Below are positions 22,301-30,953 of a stretch of 64,000 nucleotides of DNA, piece by piece. Both the position numbers and the translations under genes were made by a program. A model generated the notes under the pieces. That model was not told the origin of the DNA. It searched no databases and saw nothing but the letters and a program-made list of their open reading frames with translations. The stretch is from assembly GCF_000002985.6 (NCBI RefSeq), contig NC_003280.10, positions 1,984,001 to 2,048,000 of the forward strand. The letters run 5' to 3'. Position 1 is the first letter of the stretch. Each line of letters opens with the position of its first letter. This DNA comes from Caenorhabditis elegans (lineage: Eukaryota > Nematoda > Chromadorea > Rhabditida > Rhabditidae).

Positions 22301-24250
22301 AATTCTTCTTTTGAACATCAAAGGAGCGACGTCATTCGAAGATCTTCGTACTGTTTTGGACGAGAACAATGTTCCAGTGGTATACGCAACTTATGTGGAA
22401 GCAGCAAAAGCTCAAGGACTTCTGAATGATGACAGCGAATATTTGAAGTCTTTGAAAGAGTGGGCTGGATGCTCAGTGCCCGCAGCTCTTCGCTCAATGT
22501 TTGTCGCTATCATTCTTTTTAACGAAGTTCACGATCTGAACGCACTTTGGGATGCCGTGAAGTGGGATCTTTCTGAGGATTTTCGCCATGCTGGAGCAGG
22601 GAAAGAAGAGGCTGAGGCACTTGCATATTTTGATATCGAAAGTCGCCTTCAAAGGTATCTTTTGAGCTTTTTTCAAAAGTAGATTATAATATTTTTCCAG
22701 GGTTGGAAAAAGATTCGATGTCACCAAACCATCTATCAATCCGCCACCAATCGATCTCGACACAGTCAACCCTGCTCAATGTGCATCAGAAGGCAATAGG
22801 CTCCTTGCGACACTCAATGATCAACAGAAACGTGCAGCTGACCAGATCCTTGCTGCATTAGATGATGCCTCGCTACCCCGTCTTTTCTATTTGGATGGGC
22901 CTGGAGGGAGCGGAAAGACTTATCTCTACATCACTCTGTACAACATCTGTGTTGGAAGAGGACTGAAGGTAAACTTTCAACCAAACATACTAAAGTTATT
23001 TCAATACTGCATATTTTCAGGTAGCGTGTACGGCGTGGACAGGAATTGCAGCCAATTTACTCCCACTCGGTCGAACATCCGCTTCCCTTTTCAAGCTTGA
23101 TATTAGAAATCAATGCAAGTCTTCTCTTCATCAGAGGCAATTGAAAGAAGCACAAGAGCTAGCGGAGAACGACGTTTTCATTTGGGATGAAGCATCAATG
23201 GTTCCCAAGGTATTAGAGTGATTCTGATCGTACTAATCAAATCATTCATTCAACTTTCAGACAGCCCTCGACACGGTCGATGTACTGCTTAGGGATCTCA
23301 CAAAGATCGATCAGCCATTTGGTGGGAAGATCCTGATCCTCGGAGGAGACTTTCGCCAAATCCTACCTGTGGTGGAGAGAAGCTCTAGAGCTGATCAAGT
23401 AGACGCATGCATCAAAAGATCACCACTATGGACAGAGTTTCAAATTTTGCATCTCATCTCAAATATGAGAGTAACATCTGGAGACTCGGATTGGATCCAA
23501 TTCCTCCTCAATGTTGGCGATGGATCTGCAAATCACTCTGATTCAAAGGTTACACTCCCACTCTCTGTCATGTGCGATCACAACATCGTCGAGGAAGTGT
23601 TCGGAGCAGTTATCGATCCAACCACGTCTTATCCATGTGACAACGTCATCCTTACACCTAAGAACGTCGACGTTGCTCAACTGAATGACGATGTTCACAA
23701 TCGAATGGTTGGCGAGGAAAGAATCTATCTGTCACGAGATGAAGTGATCGTGGAACATCAAGCGGATACTATGCACTATCCCACCGAGTTTCTCAACAAG
23801 ATGTCCCCATCATCTCTTCCTCCCCATATTCTCAAGCTGAAGAAAGGCTCAGTGATCATTCTGCTCAGGAATCTCGATGTTTCCGCTGGCCTTTGCAATG
23901 GTTCCCGTTTCATTGTCGAAACATTGGCCAGTCACTCACTTGGATGTCGCTTTGCAACTGGCGAGAGGAAAGGACATTTCACAATCATTCCAAGAATCGA
24001 TTGCTATGATGATAAGAACATCTCTTTCCAACTCAGGCGCACACAGTTCCCAGTTCGCTTATCATTTGCATTATCGATCAACAAGGCCCAAGGACAATCC
24101 TTTTCTAAAATCGGTCTCTGGATTCCCACCGATGTTTTCACTCATGGACAACTATATGTTGCTCTATCAAGAGTTCGTACCAAAGAAGGTCTTATTGTAA
24201 AATCCAGTTCTAATATTGTCACCAATATCGTTTTTAATGAAGTTCTTTGA
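19377..24250 (+). CDS. Helitron Rep/helicase transposase, intact
   Basis: Eight exons join in frame to 1486 aa: 19377-19534, 19582-19859, 19980-20875, 20923-21246, 21297-22654, 22701-22968, 23021-23209, 23261-24250. The N-terminus is basic, with a C-x-C-x2-C motif (MRCVCKNCNARFF, about residue 137). The HUH Rep part has DIFLTFTCNPAW, then GLPHVHMLL (two-His metal motif, about 585) and VKYLFKYVYKG (candidate catalytic tyrosines, about 719). The SF1/PIF1-like helicase part has GPGGSGKT (Walker A, about 1070), WDEASMVPK (Walker B), GGDFRQILPVV, SINKAQGQS and YVALSRVRT. The protein nicks and transfers the element strand and unwinds DNA during rolling-circle transposition (family knowledge). No stop or frameshift was found. 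AATAAA overlaps the stop codon. Confidence 0.93.
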
Positions 24251-24267
24251 ATAAAGCTTATTATTCT

Positions 24268-25505
24268 TCTCTGCTATCTCGCTAGACAACTCAGCTCTCT
24301 TCTGAGGTCTCACTCGACAACTCATCTCTTCTCTGCTATCTCGCTAGACAACTCAGCTCTCTTCTGAGGTCTCACTCGACAACTCATCTCTTCTCTGCTA
24401 TCTCGCTAGACAACTCAGCTCTCTTCTGAGGTCTCACTCGACAACTCATCTCTTCTCTGCTATCTCGCTAGACAACTCAGCTCTCTTCTGAGGTCTCACT
24501 CGACAACTCATCTCTTCTCTGCTATCTCGCTAGACAACTCAGCTCTCTTCTGAGGTCTCACTCGACAACTCATCTCTTCTCTGCTATCTCGCTAGACAAC
24601 TCAGCTCTCTTCTGAGGTCTCACTCGACAACTCAGCTCTTCTCTGCTATCTCGCTAGACAACTCAGCTCTCTTCTGAGGTCTCACTCGACAACTCAGCTC
24701 TTCTCTGCTATCTCGCTAGACAACTCAGCTCTCTTCTGAGGTCTCACTCGACAACTCAGCTCTTCTCTGCTATCTCGCTAGACAACTCAGCTCTCTTCTG
24801 AGGTCTCACTCGACAACTCATCTCTTCTCTGCTATCTCGCTAGACAACTCAGCTCTCTTCTGAGGTCTCGCTCGACAACTCATCTCTTCTCTGCTATCTC
24901 GCTAGACAACTCAGCTCTCTTCTGAGGTCTCACTCGACAACTCATCTCTTCTCTGCTATCTCGCTAGACAACTCAGCTCTTTTCTGCTATCTCGCTAGAC
25001 AACTCAGCTCTCTTCTGAGGTCTCACTCGACAACTCATCTCTTCTCTGCTATCTCGCTAGACAACTCAGCTCTCTTCTGAGGTCTCGCTCGACAACTCAT
25101 CTCTTCTCTGCTATCTCGCTAGACAACTCAGCTCTCTTCTGAGGTCTCGCTCGACAACTCAGCTCTTCTCTGCTATCTCGCTAGACAACTCAGCTCTCTT
25201 CTGAGGTCTCACTCGACAACTCATCTCTTCTCTGCTATCTCGCTAGACAACTCAGCTCTCTTCTGAGGTCTCACTCGACAACTCATCTCTTCTCTGCTAT
25301 CTCGCTAGACAACTCAGCTCTTTTCTGCTATCTCGCTAGACAACTCAGCTCTCTTCTGAGGTCTCACTCGACAACTCATCTCTTCTCTGCTATCTCGCTA
25401 GACAACTCAGCTCTCTTCTGAGGTCTCGCTCGACAACTCATCTCTTCTCTGCTATCTCGCTAGACAACTCAGCTCTCTTCTGAGGTCTCGCTCGACAACT
25501 CCAGC
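24268..25505. repeat. 62-bp minisatellite, about 20 copies
   Basis: The unit begins CTGCTATCTCGCTAGACAAC and continues with TCAGCTCTCTTCTGAGGTCT and CACTCGACAACTCATCTCTT. Each unit is two related 31-bp halves (TATCTCGCTAGACAACTC and GGTCTCACTCGACAACTC). Two places (about 24980 and 25320) skip a half-unit. It starts 18 bp after the transposase stop and lies inside the Helitron. Confidence 0.95.
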
Positions 25506-25724
25506 CTTCTCACTCGCCCCCATATGTAGGAGTATGGGGGGAGGGAGTATTATTATAACCACAGAAACACAACAATGTGCCACATAAGAGACAGGAGATA
25601 GTGCTCGCACTACCCCTGAATCACCAACCCTCTCAGAAGCACCTCTGCTCTTATCTGGGTCTCGCTAGACATCTCCAGTAGTTTGACCATTCTCAGCAAC
25701 ACTTTTGCTATTTTAGAATTTTTT

Positions 25725-25796
25725 TGCCCTCGCGGGGATCGAACCAAAAGGTCCGCGCGCCAATGACGCGCGCGCTACCAGCTGTGCCATGCTGGA
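25725..25796 (-). other. tRNA-like sequence with A and B boxes
   Basis: On the minus strand a 72-nt tRNA-length block has TGGCACAGCTGG (fits the pol III A box TRGCNNARYNGG) and GGTTCGATCCC (B box). A 5-bp CGCGC/GCGCG anticodon-type stem surrounds loop GTCATTG, which would give a CAT anticodon. The acceptor and T stems pair poorly, so it is a decayed tRNA or a SINE-like promoter rather than a working tRNA gene. It lies within the Helitron 3' end. Confidence 0.55.
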
Positions 25797-26119
25797 AGCG
25801 ATTGAACTTCGACCAATAACAATATACAACATTTCTTTATTTGTCAAAGTGAAATAGTTTTGAACAAACACTATTCAAAAAAGTAATTTTAAATTGAAAT
25901 TATATCAAATTCACGATTTGTTCCCAAATATTTAAAACTGAAACTCAATAAGAGAAGATCTCATATTCTCACTGATAATCCGAAACATGACATTTGTTTC
26001 AATGCTGTTTTCAACCTCAAGTTGTAAAATTCAAAAACCAAGCTGAAAATATGTTTTAAAAATCTAGAAACTACAATGATTTTTATGTGAATTTTTGGAA
26101 AAATCTCAAGCCAGACGGA

Positions 26120-26149
26120 GCACGCGCCTTGGCGCGTGCGAACGGCTGG
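26120..26149 (+). other. Helitron 3' terminal hairpin and CTGG end
   Basis: The 9-bp stem GCACGCGCC/GGCGCGTGC with a 2-nt loop, then GAACGG and CTGG, followed by host T. This is the canonical Helitron terminator geometry. Confidence 0.9.
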
Positions 26150-26215
26150 TATTATTATTATGAAATAGACTTTGTCGCATCCAAAATACTTTGAAAGTTC
26201 GCTCGATTTTTCTAG

Positions 26216-27449
26216 GAAACTTCAAATATTCCGAAAAGGAGAATTTCTTGGATTGAACCTGCAATGTAAAAAGGAGGAATGCTTTGGAGAGAGAAAGTGG
26301 TCGTTTCAAACGAAATTCACGATGAAACTAGTAGCTGTCAGTGGGAAGTTTTTCCGACGGACTGTTCAATATGAATTCCAAAAGCCGGAAGGACATGGAA
26401 TGAACGAATTCATTAGTTGGGAGAATATGCTGAGAGATTATGTGGATAATGATAGTATTATCATTGAAATCCATGCCGATATTGTTAGCAGTGCGGGTTT
26501 CTTTAAAGTCAAATGTAAAATTAGATTTTTTTTTATGGTATCTTTTTGAATGTTTTGGAGCACTATGGGAAAATTGTTAGTTTTTCAGGAGAATGCATAT
26601 AAAAAAGTCTAACGAGTTTCTGGGAACTTATTTGCGCTGCGAAAAAGAAATGTACGAAGGAAGAAAATTGTCGATTGAGTGTGAATATGAATTTAAACTG
26701 ATTTCTGCGAGCGGGAAACTTCATTCAACACAGCACAAGGCTATCTTTGGAGCTACGTCGAATTGGGGAAAAAAGGTTATTAGTTGGAATGATATGGAAA
26801 AAGATTATGTGACCAATGGCAGTATCGATGTGGAAGTTCATGTCAAAATAATTCAAATTACAGGTTTCTTTTTAGTATATGTAGAATGTTATAAATCGAT
26901 TATTTTAAGAATTGTCATGCCAAGAGAAATCATTTGTACTATCCCATACTGTCAAAAACATGTCAAGTATTGAAGAAGGAAGGAGCATCTTTTCGGACAC
27001 CCAAACTCGCTTCAACATTCCATGGTAAGTTATTATTAGTAGAGTATGTTTATTCAACTCAATATTTCAAGAAATTGCAAATTAGAAGACAAGATGGATT
27101 TATTGGGCTCTTTCTTAATTGTTTGAAACAACTAGATGAATCCAGAAATTGGTCAATTAAAACTGAATATCAATTAAAGTTAGTGTCAACTAATGGAAGA
27201 AATGTCGCGTTCTATGGCAAGGTTGTGTTTGAAAACCCAGTGGGTCGTGGATGGGGTAAACTCATAAGATGGGAAAACTGGTCAAACATGTGCAACGATG
27301 CTTTTGTATTTGAAGCGAATGTGAAGATTCTGGACACGACTGGAATTGAGGACGAGAATGATGTTGATAGGTTCTCTGGATTTGCGATACCAGTGGGGGA
27401 TCAGGAGTATTCAATGGAGAAGTGGCTGGAAATGGCCTTCGATCACTAA
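26216..27449 (+). pseudogene. MATH copy lacking exons 1 and 3
   Basis: Recognisable exons are 26216-26514 (domain 1 second half, nearly identical to the copies at 12726 and 15052), 26589-26863, 26910-27024 and about 27072-27449 (ending EYSMEKWLEMAFDH). The first exon is missing because the palindromic MITE, Helitron and homeodomain block lie upstream. The short exon of domain 2 has been deleted, with sequence jumping from the donor region (AAAATTAGATTT) into what should be its end (ATGGTATCTTTTTG). The last acceptor reads TTTCAAG|AAA instead of TTTCAG|GAAA, so joining would create TGA at the Trp codon. Not a functional gene in the ancestral form. Confidence 0.75.
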
Positions 27450-27599
27450 CTTTAAATGAAAATAAATCTCTTATCTTCCTAATTTACTAATCACAGAATA
27501 AAATCATATCCCAGTTCATTGTCCCCAATTTTCCCCAATTTTCCAAGCAAGCCCGTATTATTCCATCGTACATTACATTCTTAGTCAAAATAAATATTC

Positions 27600-28614
27600 G
27601 ATTTAATTTTGGCCGAGCTTCAAAATTATTTTCAAACGAATCAGATATTGGAGATCTTTTTGGCCAGATTCTGTTTTTTGTAAAACACAGGAAAAGGAGT
27701 AATTTGGAATTCTGAAAACAAAGTAATCCGGATGTTTATATGCAACATTCCTCACCTTTTTCGAGAAGTTCAACAGCTTCAGGTCCTGAAATTGAAATGA
27801 ATTGAATTGCAACATTTTATAACGAATAATATTTAAAAGTAACTCACTTCTCATCAATGCATCTTCTTGGACAGCAAGTCGACGATCGGAAAACCAGTTC
27901 TGAAAATGAAACATCAATACAACAACGTAAAGTTGGAATTTGGAATTCATACGTTGATCAAATGTACTTGTATGTTAGTCTTCATCCGAAGTTCATTGAA
28001 GTTCAAGGCTCAGGGTTAGTTGCAAATTCTGGAAGAATAAAAAATGTGGGTTGGTCAGTTGAATACAGAAACGCTCACCATTCTCAAGCACTTCAATAGC
28101 TTCACCTGGAATAAAGTTTTCCTTTGATTGTTGTTCGTGGTCTGAGAGTTGAATTTGAGGCATTGGGAAATCGGCGTACGGGAATTTTTGTTTTAAAAGT
28201 GGAATACTGTCAAAACACGCACTCGCACAAAAGGCGCACTGTTGTCTATTTTTCTTTCTGATTGAAGTATAACTTAGTAAATCATATTGAAAATACAACT
28301 ACGAAAACCCTGAAAATAACTCATACTTCCTACCATTGTCCCTTGTAGAAGCCACTCGACGTTGTGCGAACCAAAACTAAAACTTAAAAGATTACATCGA
28401 AACCAATCGACTTGAAACTCATACGTTAACATATTGTAGGTCAACATTAATCTGTGCTGCCAGTTCTTTCATTTTTTGACATGAAGGACCACGGTCTTTT
28501 CGGAATTCTAAAAGCAAACGAGTTTGGGGGGGGATAAAACTTTTTTTTAAAACCTTTCTCGAGTAAATCGGTATCGATAATTGTGCATGAGGTTTTTGTC
28601 GCTGGTAGACTACC
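27600..28614 (-). pseudogene. Second multi-homeodomain locus, partly degenerate
   Basis: Minus-strand blocks parallel the gene at 15909-16868. From 28614 downward: TSCTIIDTDLLEKG, then EFRKDRGPSCQKMKELAAQI and NVDLQYVN, then FWFAQRRVASTRD, a nearly complete homeodomain. A linker exon has CAFCASACFDSIP and ENFIPGEAIEVLENG. The next helix exon has a frameshift/stop (EFATNPEP-stop) where the sister copy reads through, followed by NWFSDRRLAVQEDALMR, then GPEAVELLEKG and EFQITPFPVFYKKQNL ending at a stop. One domain could still be made, but the down-gene part is broken. The order MATH then homeodomain, present on both sides of the Helitron, suggests a segmental duplication. Confidence 0.62.
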
Positions 28615-28738
28615 TGAAAATTACAATGATTCAAACTTTTTTCGCCGCGGCCGACACTTTCCGGGCTCCACAACACAAGAGGCTCGGCTCGCGATGCTCG
28701 GGGGTCGCCGCGAAGCGGGTATTTTCAAAAAAACTCAC

Positions 28739-28890
28739 TCTCGTTCTTTCCTTATTGTTTTCCTTGGTCTCTTCCAAATTATTGACACGTTTCTCATAAT
28801 TCTCCAACTTTTTCTCCAATTCTACCAATTTCTTCCTCAAATCGGCATTTTTCTTCTTTTCTCGAGCCTCCACCTCGTCCAATTTTTTTT
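28739..28890 (-). CDS. Coiled-coil exon, charged (probably start of homeodomain locus)
   Basis: A minus-strand open stretch reads LDEVEAREKKKNADLRKKL, then VELEKKLENYEKRVNNLEET, ending at a donor (AGA|gtgagt at 28738). It is a heptad-like Leu/Lys/Glu coiled coil. It sits upstream of the homeodomain blocks, so it is likely an earlier exon of that locus; its 5' limit is hidden in A/T-rich sequence (28883-28930). A GC-rich foreign-looking stretch (28640-28720) lies in the following intron. Confidence 0.45.
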
Positions 28891-29019
28891 ATTTTTTTTA
28901 TTTTATTTTATTTTATTTTTTATTTTTTTTAGAATAAACTGCGTGAATTGCCTGGTTAAAATAATAGTTTTCCATAGACAAAACCCGTGAAATTTTATTT
29001 CCGCCATTTCTCAATAAAT

Positions 29020-29386
29020 ATGGTCCCAACAAGCAGTGAATATGGTGAGAAGCTTTTCTCCTTTTTTTTTCAGCAATTTTTCATCGAATTTTCCAGATAT
29101 TTTGCACCGATTCAAACGACAAGTGGGGTCAGGACCTCCGCTTTTCATATTAATTCTCATCGGAGTTTTTGTACTGATTTTCATCACATGTTTCGTCGGG
29201 ACTGTAGTTGCTTGCATTCGAACTTGCTGTGGTTACGGTGGTGGATATGGTGGTGGATACTATGGAGGTGGTGGTGGAATGTATGCACCTGGGTACTATG
29301 GTGGAAGAGGGTATTATGGAAAGGATAAAGAAGAGAAGAAGAAGCAGGAGGAAAAGTCGAACTCTGAAAGTACCAGCCAAGTTTAG
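29020..29386 (+). CDS. Small single-pass membrane protein with Gly/Tyr-rich tail
   Basis: ATG at 29020 (MVPTSSEY), intron 29045-29096 (52 bp, gtgaga...ttccag), exon 2 to TAG at 29386; 104 aa in frame. After a short N-terminus (DILHRFKRQVGSGPP) comes a strong transmembrane segment of about 25 residues (FILILIGVFVLIFITCFVG). Then come paired Cys (IRTCCGYGG), a Gly/Tyr-rich stretch (YGGGYYGGGGGMYAPGYYGG) and a Lys/Glu-rich end (KDKEEKKKQEEK). AATAAA follows at 29389. Reading on without splicing shifts frame, so the spliced model is preferred. A partial copy at 30230 keeps the same ATG context and the same 3' end, supporting both ends of this model. Family unknown. Confidence 0.7.
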
Positions 29387-29389
29387 AGA

Positions 29390-30210
29390 ATAAAGTTTTT
29401 ATGAAGTTTGCCCATTTCAGATTGAATTCAGATTCAGCACGAAACTTCACACTATCCCTCAAAAGCTATAGAAGTTTCTAGCTCAATTTTTAAATTTTAG
29501 AAGGTTACTGTATGCTCAAGAGTACGCAAACACTAGCTGTCAAGGTTCTGAGCTGGAACAAATGTGAACTAATAAAACCGCGGTGTATTTGATTTTCTTG
29601 TGTAGAAACTTGGAAACCCCTCATTTTTAGAGATTTTGGCAGTTGAAAATTGAAGGTGCATCGACCTTCCCAGCCTTTGGTAAATCATATCTCGGCTAGT
29701 TTCAGAGTTATCAAAAAGTTGCCAACAGACAAAATAATTGAAATCTTTTTGCCTACATTTTTGCAATTGGGCATTTGTAGATATCACCATAATAAACCGA
29801 GATATGAACTGTCAAAGTGAATTTGTCAAACATGGTGCATCATGACACAGCTTTGGAATTGATTTCGCATAGTTAAGAGTGCGTGCTGACGTCACATTTT
29901 TCGATAAATTCTATAAATTTTCAGAAAAATCAATAATTTTCAGCAACATCATTGAATTCCCGGAAAAAAACACCAATAAATGTTCGAAAAAAATTATAAA
30001 TTGACGAAAAAATCAATAAATCTTTGAATAAGACGATAATCCTCCAGAAAAATCAATTATTGCCGGTAGAATCAATATTACTTGAGAAAAATCAATAAAG
30101 CTTTGGAAAAATCAATAAAAATTTTTAAAAATTGATAAATTTCTATTAAATTTACGTGGATCACCTGTTAAAATTAACTTTATTTTTTTTAGAAAAAAAC
30201 GTGAAATTTA
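29390..30210. other. Spacer with AATCAATAAA-type degenerate repeats
   Basis: 29930-30150 is a loose run of AAAAATCAATAAA-like units. No gene is seen; a 73-codon minus frame near 29600 has no recognisable feature. Confidence 0.45.
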
Positions 30211-30212
30211 GA

Positions 30213-30310
30213 TTTAAAAGTAGTAATTTCTCAATAACAATGGTCCCAACAAGAAAGAAAACCGAACTCTGAAAGTACTAACCAAGTTTAGGAAATAAAG
30301 TTTTTATGAA
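30213..30310 (+). pseudogene. Deletion derivative of the Gly-rich membrane gene
   Basis: TTCTCAATAACAATGGTCCC ACAAG matches the start of the gene at 29020, and after only a few bases jumps to its end (GAACTCTGAAAGTACTAACC, then AAGTTTAGG, AATAAAG). The whole transmembrane and Gly-rich body is missing. A copy that lost its middle. Confidence 0.8.
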
Positions 30311-30953
30311 GCAAAAGCTAGAATTTTTATTGGAAATTTCTGATTTGTCATATCAAAATCCTAATCAGCAGCTCAATTTTAAAATTTTGACCGATGCACC
30401 ATGTCTTGCAAAACTTCATATCTCTGATGTCTTTTGCGTTATCAAAAAGTTGGTTTTTTTTTAAACAATTCGGTAGTAATGCATTAACTATGATCTACCA
30501 AAGAAAGGTCCTAGATATGGTGCATCGATGGCTTATTGGCATATGTTTCTAGGTCACAATTCAAGTTTTTTGATATCTAGAATCTAACTTCTGCTCATCA
30601 ATTTTTCCAAAAAGTCTTCAATTTTTTTTGTCCAGAAAAATGTGACGTCAGCACACACTTTAAATTCCCGCTATTTTTGTAGATCAAACATGGGACACTT
30701 TGACACCAGAATTCTGTAAAATATATAAGCTTTGAGGAAATCCTTTTGCGAAAAGCTTTTAGTGCTTAAGGCACATTTTCTGAAAATAAAAGTCCACCAA
30801 ATTTAGCCAAGTTTTTTCAGTGCCTACAATTTTTGGGGGTTTTCAGCAATTTTTATGTGGAAAAATGACTGAAGCCTACCTAGTTAAAGCGCGTCGTAAA
30901 TTAAAAACGAAGATTTATTCAACAAAAAACTTAAAAAGAAGAAAAACAGAAAA

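Larger units (their letters stand above)
17893..26149 (+). mobile_element. Complete autonomous Helitron, 8257 bp
   Basis: All hallmarks are visible. The 5' end is TCATTACTTATATATAAA preceded by A. An HUH-Rep plus helicase gene is intact (19377-24250). The 3' end has a 9-bp perfect stem with a TT loop (GCACGCGCC-TT-GGCGCGTGC, 26120-26139), followed after 6 nt by CTGG (a CTRR terminus) at 26146-26149, with T next. There is therefore no target duplication, as expected for insertion between A and T. The 5' region carries two tandem arrays and a heat-shock-element-rich promoter; the 3' region carries a 62-bp minisatellite and a tRNA-like module. It sits next to a palindromic MITE upstream of a degraded MATH copy. 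Intact frames and termini suggest recent activity. Confidence 0.93.

Noticed and set aside
24268-25505. Possible CRISPR-like array
   Set aside because: Units are contiguous with no unique spacers; a eukaryotic minisatellite inside a Helitron.
25725-25796. Functional tRNA-Met gene
   Set aside because: A and B boxes fit, but acceptor and T stems do not pair, so only a tRNA-like relic is claimed.
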